A program made the position numbers and the translations under genes. The notes beneath the pieces were generated by a model. That model searched no databases. It was not told the DNA's origin and saw only the letters and a list, made by a program, of their open reading frames with translations. This document shows positions 45,343 through 54,247 of a stretch of 64,000 nt of DNA, piece after piece. Every line of letters starts with the position of its first letter. Within the stretch, counting starts at the first letter, position 1. This DNA is from Actinomycetales bacterium (lineage in GTDB: Bacteria > Actinomycetota > Actinomycetes > Actinomycetales > Dermatophilaceae), in the NCBI GenBank assembly GCA_016710645.1, contig JADJVI010000027.1:1-64000 (forward strand), read 5' to 3'.

Positions 45343-45511
45343 GCCTCGTTCTGCTCATCGGGTATCCACCCGGCGGATCGCGTCATGGCTTGAAACTCAT
45401 GCCTTTCGTGCCGATCGATGCCAGGCGGATATGGTCGTGGGTTTGTGGCTTCGTGGCGGACATCCGGATCGCGTGCGCCGTGGAATATCGGAAAGTGACG
45501 TTGATCGACAA

Positions 45512-45561
45512 GTCCCCTGACTGGGTGACACGAATCTGAGATGTCCCCTGAACGGGTGACA
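45512..45561. repeat. Two 19-base repeats GTCCCCTGA-NN-GGGTGACA
   Basis: Copies at 45512-45530 and 45543-45561 differ only in two central bases and are offset by 31 bases, about three helical turns, which suits a regulator binding on one DNA face. Each is an imperfect palindrome (TGTC...GACA in the second). A direct repeat ATCGGAAAGT at 45487-45496 and 45590-45599 frames the pair. They may be operators of the operon or remains of insertion-sequence ends. Confidence 0.6.
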
Positions 45562-45622
45562 GAAGACTTGTGCCTATCCGCGCAGTGTGATCGGAAAGTC
45601 GCGAAGTGGGCAGTTCTTCCTA

Positions 45623-45651
45623 TTTCATCCCGGGTCTCGCTCCGGTATACA
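45623..45651 (+). promoter_or_regulatory. Putative promoter of the giant-protein operon
   Basis: TTTCAT (45623-45628) and TATACA (45646-45651) are spaced by 17 bases, followed by further AT bases. It lies 93 bases before the start codon and 62 bases after the repeat pair. It is the best sigma-70-like match in the region. Confidence 0.4.
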
Positions 45652-45743
45652 TATGGCGTGCCGAGGTGACATGCCTCGGTGGGGGTTCGGCTGTGTTGCC
45701 GCTCGCTTCGTCATGCCCATGTGCCCGCACACTGGAGTTGATC

Positions 45744-48700
45744 ATGCTCATTCGCCGTTTGGTGGGCTCTCGCGGGGGTTTAGCGCTCTCTAGCGTTACG
45801 GCCTTCGTCGTGGGCGTGCTTGCCACCATTCACCCCGGTGTTCCCACGGCGGATGTCTCGCTCAACGATGGCGGCGTGTGGGTGACGAACGAACACCTGC
45901 GACTCGTGGCCCATCTCAACTTTCCTTCGCGCACTCTTGACGGAGGGTTGCGGGCGCCCTCGGAGCGGTTCGATGTCACGCAGGAGGCGGGCGATGTCCT
46001 GGTCCACGACAACGCGGGCCACAACGTTTACCCCATCGACGTCTCGCTGCTGACCACTGGAAGTCCGATCAAGAACGATGGACGATCGATCATCCACAGT
46101 GGACGGTCAGCCGCGATCGTGGATCCGGCCGCCGGCAAGATCTGGGCCGGGCCGGTCACGGACATCGGTGCTATCTCGCCCGAGGTCACGCCGCCCACGC
46201 TAGAGGGGATTAACGGGGCAATTGCCGCCATAGGCTTCGACGGCTCTCTGCACGCCCTGAGCCAATCGGGGGTTCTGACCACCGTGCGACGTGAGGGAGA
46301 TGGGTGGGGCAAGCCGTCTCAGCGCACACTGGCAGGGCTGGACACGTTCGAAGGTGTTGTCCTCTCAACCGTCGGCAGCGAGCCCGTTGTGCTCAGTCGA
46401 GCCAAGAAGACCCTCTACCTTCCCGGGGGTGAGGTGACCCTGGATGACCTCTCGGAGGCGGCTCTGCAACAGCCTGGCCCCGCCGCCGACACTGTGGCGC
46501 TTGAGACTCCTGCCGCACTTGTGCACGTGCCGTTGCGTGGAGGCGAGCCCATCCGGAAGCCATCGGGCTCTGCCAACCGAGGCACCCCAGTAGCTCCCGT
46601 GGTGCGGGCCGGATGTGTGTATGCCGCATGGTCGGTAACCGGTCAATATGTGCGTGACTGTGTGGGTGAGGGGGATGATGTCACCCGTTCGGTGGACAAA
46701 CTCCGAACCTCCCAGGCGCTTGTGTTTCGCAGTAACCGTGATGTCGTGGTGATCAACGACACGGCCAATGGCGACGTCTTCCTTGCCTCCGACCAGATCC
46801 AGCTGGTCGACAACTGGCAGGACATTCTCACGGCTCTTCAGTCGAAGGAACAGAAGGACGACAAGAACACCGAGACGACGCAGGACGAGGCTGCTCCCGA
46901 TCGAACCGACACCAATCACAAGCCGACGGCCGAGGACGACAGCTTCGGAGCGCGCCCAGGTCGCACGACCACGTTGCCCGTGCTGCAAAATGACACGGAC
47001 CCGGATGGCGACATCTTGACCGCTGTTGCCGAAAAGGATCCGTCCGTCGGCACGATCCGCCAGGTCCGGTCGGGCGCCGCGCTGCAAATCGCTGTTCCCG
47101 AGAATGCGACCGGGGCGGGATCCTTCACCTACCAAGCCCAAGACGGACGTGGAGAGTCCGACACTGCCTCGGTATCTGTCACGGTGCGTCCCTGGGACGT
47201 CAATGCCGGCCCCGAGCAGTGGCGTCCCCAGTCGTCGGTGACAGTCGTGCGAGGCGGCGAGGCGCAGAAGGACGTCCACCCGGACTGGCGCGATCCCGAC
47301 GGCGACCCCTTTTACATCGTGTCCGTGCAGGCTCCCGAGGGCATGACCGCGAAGTATCGGGAGGACGGACTGATCACCGTGCGAGACCTCGGTGTCAACC
47401 CGCCCGGTCGGTACGCGGTGAAGGTCGTCATGGGTGACGGCAGGGCGCAAACCGAGGGTGTGCTCAATGTCGACGTCCGCGAGCGTGGGGCGATTCCGCC
47501 CGTGGCGAACGCCGACTACGTGCGTGTCGTCAAGGGACAGCAGGTGACTGTCTGGCCGCTGAAGAACGACACCGACCCCAACGGTGACGAACTGCGTCTT
47601 GCCTCGGTAGAGAACATCCCCGCGGGGGCCACGGTCACCACGGACCTGCAGAGCGGCACGTTCCGGTTCACGTCGAACACCCCGGGAACCGTGTACCTCA
47701 GCTATGTCGTGTCGGATGGTCCGTCGGCGGTCAAGGGTGTCGTCCGCATCGATGTGGTCGAAGCCGTGCCCGACGCGCCTCCGCAGGCCGACGACGACTT
47801 GGCGCTCCTGCCGGCTGGCGGTCATGTGTTGGTCGCGGTCCTGCAGAACGACTTCGACCCTACCGGGGGGGTGCTCGTCGTTCAGTCGGCCTCGTTCAAG
47901 CCCGAAACTGGGCTCTCCGTCGAGGTGGTCAACCGCGAGATGCTGCGGATCTCCGCTCCTTCGGGGTTGAAGCAACAGGAGACCGTCACTTACACCATCT
48001 CCAACGGTTTCGGTACGGCCTCGGCGACGGTCACCGTCATCCCGTTGGCCCCGGTGCCGACCAGTAACCCGCCCATCGCCAACGACGACTCGGCAACCGT
48101 GCGAGCCGGCGACATCGTCACCGTGCACGTGTTGGACAATGACCTCTCACCCTCGGGTCTGCCGTTCTCGATCGATCCGCAACTGCAGTTCAGCGGGTCG
48201 GCCAACCAGGGCGAGTTCTTCGTGTCCCAAGACACCATCCGCTTCAAGGCAGGCTCCGAGCCGGGCACGGTGCGGGCGGTCTACACGATCCGCGATACCC
48301 AGGGCAACTACGACTCTGCCGAAGTGGCGATCAGCATCAGGGCTGCCGATGGGTCCAATGGGGCTCCGACTGCGCCCAACCTGGTTGCTCGGGTGCTTGC
48401 GGGCAGCAGCGTTCGGATCCCGGTCGTCTTGGACGGCATAGATCCCGACGGGGATTCTGTGGTCCTGCTGGGTCTCGACACCGCCCCCAGCAAGGGAAAC
48501 GTCTCGGTCGGGCCGTCGTGGCTTGAATACAAGGCTCCGGCCGACACGGCCGGCTCGGACACCTTCACGTATGCCGTCATGGACCGGTTCGGGGCGCGGA
48601 GTGTGGGTCGGGTGCAGGTGGGCATTGCGCCCCCTTCACCGGTGAACCAATCGCCGGTCCCCGTGCCCGACACCGTCATCGCGCGCCCCGGCCGTTTGCT

Positions 48701-51700
48701 CTCGGTCGCGGTGACCGGCAATGACATCGACCCGGACGGCGACCGCATCGAACTCGTGAACGGGTCGGTCGTCGGTGTCGGGGCAGCCTCAGGCATCACG
48801 GCGACGACGGTGGGTTCGCGCGTCACGCTGACCTCACCGGACGCCCCTGGGGTCTATCCGTTCACTTACGGCATCACCGACGGCAAGGGTGGTACTGCAA
48901 CGGGTCAGTTGACCCTTGATATTCGCACTGATACGCCGCTGCAGCCGCCCGTGGCTCGCGACGACGTCGTGCAAGGCCCCGAGGTTGCCGGGAAGACCAG
49001 CGTCGAGGTGGATGTGCTCGTCAACGACGAAGACCCCGACGGTGCCGCCGAAGCGCTCGTGGTCACCGCCGAGGGAGAGGGCGTCTCGGTCAACAAGGGC
49101 ATTGTCACAGTGGCCTTGACGCCGGCACGCCGGGTCATCGTCTACACCATCAAGGATGTCGACGGGCTGACGGCCAAGGCGGTGATCGTCGTCCCGGGCA
49201 CCCAGGACCGGCTGCCGACCCTGAAACCCGACAAGGTCCCCGCGAAGGTCAAGGCTGGCGACCTGCTCGCGATCCCGCTGGCGGAGTATGTGTCCGTCCG
49301 GGACGGGCATACCCCGATCCTCACCTTCGAAGACCGAGTCAAAGCTGGTCCGGGGGCTGATGGCGCTGCTCTCGTCAAGAGCCAGACGCTGCTGAACTTC
49401 CGTACCCCGGCAGAGTTCTCCGGCGATTCCTCGATTACCTTCGAAGTCACCGACGGCACGGCGGCCGACGACCCGGCCGGGCTCAAAGCGGTCTTGACTC
49501 TGCCGATCATCGTCGAGTCCTCCGGCAAGACCAGGCCAAGTTTCAACGCCGCCAAGGTCGATGTCGCGGCGGTCGAGCCGACCAAGGAAGTCGACCTGCG
49601 CGCCATGGTGCGTGATCCCGACGAGGGCGACCTCGACCGGATGTCGTTCACCCTGGACAAGCGGGTTGCCGGGTTCGACGTGAGCGTGGACGGGCAGCGG
49701 CTCAAGGTGAGCGTTCCACCCGAGACGAAGATCGGGACGACGGCCATCGCCGAGCTGACGATCACCGACGGCTCAACGACGCCGGTGAAGGGCCAGGTGC
49801 CGATCACCGCGATCGCCTCGACCCGTCCTCGGATCACCACCAAGGAGGTCGTCATCACGACCGCCAAGGCTGGTCAACCCGAGAACATCAACCTCACCCC
49901 TTACATCACCAACCCATTCGCTGACCTCGGTAAGCCGGTCACGATGGTGGGTAACCCATCGGTGGTCGTTGGCTCGGGGAGTGCCACGAAGGCCTCGGAC
50001 ACTGCTGTCGTCGTCACCCCGGCCACTGGCTTCCACGGGCAGCTCACCGTCATCTACAAGCTGGCCGACGCTACGGGCCAACCGGATCGCCAGGCCGAAG
50101 GACGGATCTCTCTCACGGTTCGCGACCGACCGGAGCCACCTGTGGGTGTCAGCGCGGTGACCAGCGAGTCGCGCACGGCAACCGTCTCGTGGTCGGCCGG
50201 GCCCAACAATGGCGCCCCGATCACCAAGTTCTCGGTGAGCTGGAGCGGAGGCAAGAAGGACTGCGGTGCGGTGACGACATGCACCATCACCGGACTGACG
50301 AACAACGTTGAATACACGTTCACGGTCGTCGCGACCAACGAGGTGGGTGATTCCGACCCCTCGGCCGCGTCCAACATGGTGCGTCCGGATGTCCGGCCCA
50401 ACCCGCCGGCTGCGCCGACGGTGAAGTTCGGTGACAAGCAGATCGAGGTCACCTGGGTCACGCCATCCACCGAAGGCTCCCCGGTCGAAGGGTTTACCCT
50501 TGAGATCGACGGCCCAACGGGTGGGGTGACCCAGCAGAGGCTGGGCTTGGTCAACAGCTATGTCTGGACCGGGTTGACCAATGGTGCGTCCTACCGCTTC
50601 AGGGTCATGGCCCATTCCAAGGCCGAGCAGCCGTCCGAGTTCTCCGGATATTCAGCGACGGAGATCCCCGCTGGCTTGCCGTTGAACCTCACCGCGCCCA
50701 AGGTGGTCAAGGACCCGGTGAGCGTGCTGCCGCCAAGCGCGACGCTGAGTTGGGTCGTGCCGAATGGGAACGGCGACAACGCCATGACCTATGAGCTCCG
50801 ACGCACGGGCAATGCCGTAGTGGTGTATACCGGCACGAGTCCCGGCACCCGTCTCACCCTCAACGTCGACACCAGTGACCAGACCTTCGAGTACCGCGCG
50901 AAGAACAAGGCTGGTTGGAGCGGCTGGTCGCCTGCGTCGACGGCAGTGCGGGGGTTCCAGACGCCCGGTGCCGTCGGGAGTGTCACGGCGGAAGCCACCG
51001 GAGTGAATAACCAGGTCAAGGTGACCTTCCCGCCGGCCAATGGCAACGGCGCCCGTCCCGAGGAAATGGTTTATGTGTGGACGGCTGCCGGGGGCAGTGG
51101 GATCGTTACTTCGGGTGGCACCATCACCTACGGCGGGCTCGCCAATGGCGCAAACCACTCCGTGAGCATTGCTGCTCGCTCGACGGTCAAGGGTGAGACT
51201 GTTACTGGTCCGGCGACGGCGAGCAATGTCGTCATGCCGTTCGGTCCGCCTGGGGCCCCGCAGGTCTCGGCCAGCGGCGGCTACCAGCAGGTGACGGTCT
51301 CGTGGGGTAACGCCAATGTGAGCAATGGGCGGAACGCGACCATCCAGATCAGCATCAACAATGGCGGCTGGGAGAACGTGGGCGGCGGCGGTGGATCCCG
51401 TGTCGTGGGCGTCGGTGCCGGCGGGGGGGTGTCCATCCGGGCTCGCGGCGTTTACGGAGCTGACGGTCTCAACCTCGTCGGAGCAGAAGCGTTTGCAGGA
51501 GCCAACGCTTGGCCGGACTCGAGCTACAACGTGACACTTGGCGCCTCCGTCACTTTGACTTCGCCAGCGTTCTGCGCGAATGGTTGTTATTACCAGGACA
51601 TCTATTTACGCAATTATCGACCCAATAGCAATGTCTATTGCTTTGTGAATGGTGTAGGTACGGCTGATTGGTATGGCACGTTTACCGTTGACGGTGCCGG

Positions 51701-51794
51701 AAATAGAGACGTCATCTCTGCGTCGGGCCCTCCCGGGAGGCTGCTGGCTGATGATGCGTCGTGGGTTGGCGTCGACTACTGCCGACAGCAATGA
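45744..51794 (+). CDS. Giant surface protein with Ig-like (tandem-95) and fibronectin III repeats
   Basis: A 2,016-residue membrane-anchored surface protein. ATG 45744 with GGAG six bases away gives an N-terminal anchor (about residues 12-30). Residues 35-380 are beta-rich, perhaps a propeller. From about 392 to 1160 come repeated modules with the Asn-Asp-x-Asp-Pro-x-Gly-Asp signature (for example LQNDTDPDGD, LKNDTDPNGDE, TGNDIDPDGD), typical calcium-binding-like bacterial Ig/tandem-95 folds; three more diverged modules run to about 1460. Five FN3 modules follow (starting near 1462, 1551, 1645, 1738, 1831). The last 95 residues carry four cysteines and are coded by visibly AT-richer DNA. It heads the operon; likely an adhesin or cell-envelope scaffold. 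Confidence 0.88.
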   Translation: MLIRRLVGSRGGLALSSVTAFVVGVLATIHPGVPTADVSLNDGGVWVTNEHLRLVAHLNFPSRTLDGGLRAPSERFDVTQEAGDVLVHDNAGHNVYPIDVSLLTTGSPIKNDGRSIIHSGRSAAIVDPAAGKIWAGPVTDIGAISPEVTPPTLEGINGAIAAIGFDGSLHALSQSGVLTTVRREGDGWGKPSQRTLAGLDTFEGVVLSTVGSEPVVLSRAKKTLYLPGGEVTLDDLSEAALQQPGPAADTVALETPAALVHVPLRGGEPIRKPSGSANRGTPVAPVVRAGCVYAAWSVTGQYVRDCVGEGDDVTRSVDKLRTSQALVFRSNRDVVVINDTANGDVFLASDQIQLVDNWQDILTALQSKEQKDDKNTETTQDEAAPDRTDTNHKPTAEDDSFGARPGRTTTLPVLQNDTDPDGDILTAVAEKDPSVGTIRQVRSGAALQIAVPENATGAGSFTYQAQDGRGESDTASVSVTVRPWDVNAGPEQWRPQSSVTVVRGGEAQKDVHPDWRDPDGDPFYIVSVQAPEGMTAKYREDGLITVRDLGVNPPGRYAVKVVMGDGRAQTEGVLNVDVRERGAIPPVANADYVRVVKGQQVTVWPLKNDTDPNGDELRLASVENIPAGATVTTDLQSGTFRFTSNTPGTVYLSYVVSDGPSAVKGVVRIDVVEAVPDAPPQADDDLALLPAGGHVLVAVLQNDFDPTGGVLVVQSASFKPETGLSVEVVNREMLRISAPSGLKQQETVTYTISNGFGTASATVTVIPLAPVPTSNPPIANDDSATVRAGDIVTVHVLDNDLSPSGLPFSIDPQLQFSGSANQGEFFVSQDTIRFKAGSEPGTVRAVYTIRDTQGNYDSAEVAISIRAADGSNGAPTAPNLVARVLAGSSVRIPVVLDGIDPDGDSVVLLGLDTAPSKGNVSVGPSWLEYKAPADTAGSDTFTYAVMDRFGARSVGRVQVGIAPPSPVNQSPVPVPDTVIARPGRLLSVAVTGNDIDPDGDRIELVNGSVVGVGAASGITATTVGSRVTLTSPDAPGVYPFTYGITDGKGGTATGQLTLDIRTDTPLQPPVARDDVVQGPEVAGKTSVEVDVLVNDEDPDGAAEALVVTAEGEGVSVNKGIVTVALTPARRVIVYTIKDVDGLTAKAVIVVPGTQDRLPTLKPDKVPAKVKAGDLLAIPLAEYVSVRDGHTPILTFEDRVKAGPGADGAALVKSQTLLNFRTPAEFSGDSSITFEVTDGTAADDPAGLKAVLTLPIIVESSGKTRPSFNAAKVDVAAVEPTKEVDLRAMVRDPDEGDLDRMSFTLDKRVAGFDVSVDGQRLKVSVPPETKIGTTAIAELTITDGSTTPVKGQVPITAIASTRPRITTKEVVITTAKAGQPENINLTPYITNPFADLGKPVTMVGNPSVVVGSGSATKASDTAVVVTPATGFHGQLTVIYKLADATGQPDRQAEGRISLTVRDRPEPPVGVSAVTSESRTATVSWSAGPNNGAPITKFSVSWSGGKKDCGAVTTCTITGLTNNVEYTFTVVATNEVGDSDPSAASNMVRPDVRPNPPAAPTVKFGDKQIEVTWVTPSTEGSPVEGFTLEIDGPTGGVTQQRLGLVNSYVWTGLTNGASYRFRVMAHSKAEQPSEFSGYSATEIPAGLPLNLTAPKVVKDPVSVLPPSATLSWVVPNGNGDNAMTYELRRTGNAVVVYTGTSPGTRLTLNVDTSDQTFEYRAKNKAGWSGWSPASTAVRGFQTPGAVGSVTAEATGVNNQVKVTFPPANGNGARPEEMVYVWTAAGGSGIVTSGGTITYGGLANGANHSVSIAARSTVKGETVTGPATASNVVMPFGPPGAPQVSASGGYQQVTVSWGNANVSNGRNATIQISINNGGWENVGGGGGSRVVGVGAGGGVSIRARGVYGADGLNLVGAEAFAGANAWPDSSYNVTLGASVTLTSPAFCANGCYYQDIYLRNYRPNSNVYCFVNGVGTADWYGTFTVDGAGNRDVISASGPPGRLLADDASWVGVDYCRQQ

Positions 51795-51818
51795 GCAAAG
51801 AGATCTAGGAGAAATTTC

Positions 51819-52793
51819 ATGACAGTCACTCCCGAGAACGCGGCCTGGTTCGCCGGCACTTTCGGCAAGCTCGTCGACAACGTCGGCCTGGCGCTGCTCG
51901 GCAAGGGTCCGGTCATCCGGCTGGCCCTGACGTGCATGCTCTCCGAAGGCCACCTCTTGCTCGAGGACGCCCCGGGCACCGGCAAGACCGCGCTCGCGCG
52001 GGCCTTGGCCGCGACCGTTCAGGGCACCCACAACCGGATTCAGTTCACGCCGGACTTGCTCCCGTCCGACATCACCGGCGTCACGATGTACGACCAGAAC
52101 CGCGGCACGTGGGAGTTCCACCGTGGCCCGATCTTCGCGTCCATCGTCCTGGCCGATGAGATCAACCGGGCCAGCCCCAAGACTCAGTCGGCTCTCCTGG
52201 AGGTCATGGAGGAGTCCCACGTCACGGTTGACGGCACCCGCTATGACACTGGCCGGCCGTTCATGGTCGTGGCCACGCAGAACCCCATCGAGCAGGCCGG
52301 CACCTACCGGCTCCCCGAGGCGCAGCTCGACCGCTTCCTTATGAAGGCCAGCGTCGGCTACCCGGAGCGGTCCGCCATGATCCAGATCCTTGCCGGGGCA
52401 TCCCACCCAGACCGCACCAAGACCTTGCGCCCCATCATCGCGACCAGCGCGGTGGCCGACATGGCCGACATGATCGCCGAGAACTCTGTGGCCGAGTCCG
52501 TTCTGGATTACGTGCACCGGCTGGCCGAGCACACCCGCGACAACGACGACACGATTCTGGGTGTGTCCACCCGTGGCGCGATCGGCATGGTGCGCGCCGC
52601 GAAGGTGTGGGCGGGTGCGCACGGCCGCAACTACGTCATCCCTGACGACGTCAAAGAGTTGGCGTCCACGGTATGGACCCACCGCATGGTCATGTCGCCC
52701 GATGCCGAGTTCTCCGGAGCCACGGCATCTCAGGTCATCGCGCGGGCTCTGGCGAGCATCGACGCGCCGGTCGTGAGGGGGGCGACAGCCTGA
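51819..52793 (+). CDS. MoxR family AAA+ ATPase
   Basis: A 324-residue AAA+ chaperone. Walker A is DAPGTGKTALAR (about residues 51-62), Walker B is VLADEINRA, sensor 1 lies in VVATQNPIEQAGTY and an arginine-finger region in LPEAQLDRFL. AGGAGAA (51807-51813) precedes ATG 51819. MoxR ATPases usually act with VWA or DUF58 proteins to mature or insert partners; a DUF58 gene follows immediately, supporting that. It is the second gene of the giant-protein operon. Confidence 0.95.
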   Translation: MTVTPENAAWFAGTFGKLVDNVGLALLGKGPVIRLALTCMLSEGHLLLEDAPGTGKTALARALAATVQGTHNRIQFTPDLLPSDITGVTMYDQNRGTWEFHRGPIFASIVLADEINRASPKTQSALLEVMEESHVTVDGTRYDTGRPFMVVATQNPIEQAGTYRLPEAQLDRFLMKASVGYPERSAMIQILAGASHPDRTKTLRPIIATSAVADMADMIAENSVAESVLDYVHRLAEHTRDNDDTILGVSTRGAIGMVRAAKVWAGAHGRNYVIPDDVKELASTVWTHRMVMSPDAEFSGATASQVIARALASIDAPVVRGATA

Positions 52794-54247
52794 GCACTCA
52801 GACGCCCCCGGCCCCCGAGGTCACTCGGGGCTCGCGACACGCGAAGCCCTCGTCACGCCGTGGCCTTGGCGCGAAGCTTGCGCGACAGCGCGCTGCGCCA
52901 ACGTCCGAGGCTGATCTTGGCCAAAGCCCCCCGCCTGGACCGGAGCAGCCCCCAGGTCGTGGATCTCGCCGATTGGCGCGTCGACGGCTCGCTCGCTCGC
53001 CACGGCTGTCCACTGCTGTGCTGCGCCGCAGTCCAGCCGTGACGGCCGTCGCACGCGCTGCTGGCTACCTTCGTCGCCAAGCCAACGGAGCCGCCAGACC
53101 CGTGCTTGAGGCGATCAACCCGCTCGGGCGGGTTGTGGCCCTGATCGGGCTCCTCGCGCTCTGGGCAGGGATCTCGCGCGGTTGGCAGGAATTCCGAGTC
53201 ATCGGGTGGCTGTGCGTCGGCGCCCTGGCGTTGGCCGCTGCCTGGACCATCGGACGAATGGCCTATTCGGCTCGGATCGAGCTGGCCAAGACCCGCGTCA
53301 CCGTGGGCGACCGAGCTGTGGGGCGCGTCGTCGTCTCCAATGCGGGCGGTCGCACTCTTGTCCCGACCCGGTTCGACCTGCCGGTCGGAGCCAGCTCGGC
53401 GACCTTCACGGTCCCGGGGCTCGCCGCTGGAGTTGAACACGAAGAACTCTTCTCCATTCCGGCCCGCCGTCGCTCGGTGCTCGTTCTGGGCCCGGTGCGA
53501 TCGGTCAAGGGCGACCCTCTCGGAATCCTGCAGCGGGTGAAACGCTGGAGCGACCCGGTCGAGTTGTTCATTCACCCCAGGGTGGTCGCTCTCAACGCCG
53601 CAAGCACCGGCTTTCTCCGGGATGTCGAAGGAGTCACCACGCAGAACCTGTCCTCCTCGGACGTGGCCTTCCACGCCCTGCGGGACTACGTGCCCGGGGA
53701 CGACCGACGCAGCATTCACTGGCGCACGACCGCCCGGATGGGCAAGCTCATGGTTCGGCAGTTCGAGGAGACTCAGCGCTCCCACCTCCTTCTGGTCTTG
53801 TCGCAGCGTTCAGAGGACTACGCAGACCCCGAGGAGTTCGAGACCGCGATCTCCTGTGTAGCTTCGTTGGCCGCTCAAGCCCTGCGCGAGGAGCGCACGG
53901 TGAGTCTGTTCTGTCATGACGGTTTGATCCCCTACCCGTCTGCGGTCGGCCTCTTTGACCAACTGTGCCGCATCGATATGCGGCCCATGACCGACTCCTT
54001 GAAGGCACTGGTCTCGGCCGCAGTCACCGCGGTGCCGCAGTCCTCGGTCATCGCTTTGGCCGCCGGAGCTGCCGTCAGCCCTGCGGACCTGCGCGTCGCG
54101 CACACGCAAATCCCCCTCGACGTCAAGTCCTTCGCCATCCGAGCTTGCGTCGGCACCGCGCCGGCCCGTCGCCATATCGGCTCGCTCGTCGTGCTCGACG
54201 TGGCCGACGTCGACGAACTTGCCAAAGCCGTGAGGACGGTGCGCTGA
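52790..54247 (+). CDS. DUF58 domain membrane protein
   Basis: A protein of up to 485 residues, partner type of MoxR ATPases. A Pro/Arg-rich cytoplasmic tail leads to two membrane segments (about residues 112-128 and 138-156), a beta-rich region, then the DUF58 core with the hallmark HALRDYVPGDDRRSIHWRTTAR. The start is unclear: no ATG/GTG/TTG lies at the junction, but CTG 52790 overlaps the MoxR stop (CTGA) behind a GAGGGGGG stretch; GTG 53018 or 53039 would give a shorter form keeping both membrane segments. The stop overlaps the next start (TGATG). Likely helps assemble the surface protein or kinase complex. Confidence 0.85.
   Translation: MSTQTPPAPEVTRGSRHAKPSSRRGLGAKLARQRAAPTSEADLGQSPPPGPEQPPGRGSRRLARRRLARSPRLSTAVLRRSPAVTAVARAAGYLRRQANGAARPVLEAINPLGRVVALIGLLALWAGISRGWQEFRVIGWLCVGALALAAAWTIGRMAYSARIELAKTRVTVGDRAVGRVVVSNAGGRTLVPTRFDLPVGASSATFTVPGLAAGVEHEELFSIPARRRSVLVLGPVRSVKGDPLGILQRVKRWSDPVELFIHPRVVALNAASTGFLRDVEGVTTQNLSSSDVAFHALRDYVPGDDRRSIHWRTTARMGKLMVRQFEETQRSHLLLVLSQRSEDYADPEEFETAISCVASLAAQALREERTVSLFCHDGLIPYPSAVGLFDQLCRIDMRPMTDSLKALVSAAVTAVPQSSVIALAAGAAVSPADLRVAHTQIPLDVKSFAIRACVGTAPARRHIGSLVVLDVADVDELAKAVRTVR

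Larger units (their letters stand above)
45343..45743. other. Intergenic region upstream of the giant-protein operon
   Basis: Four hundred bases without a convincing gene. A frame upstream of the giant protein stays open back to 45606, but its residues look unlike protein and it lacks a ribosome site. The region holds a pair of 19-base direct repeats, a flanking 10-base direct repeat and a probable promoter, each listed separately. GC is lower than in the flanking genes. Confidence 0.7.

Noticed and set aside
45606..45743. A longer N-terminus for the giant protein starting at 45606
   Set aside because: The extra 46 residues precede the signal anchor, look random and lack a ribosome site, while ATG 45744 has GGAG six bases upstream.
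46365..48128. Long minus-strand frame opposite the giant gene
   Set aside because: It shadows the Ig-repeat coding region, lacks a ribosome site and shows no domain.
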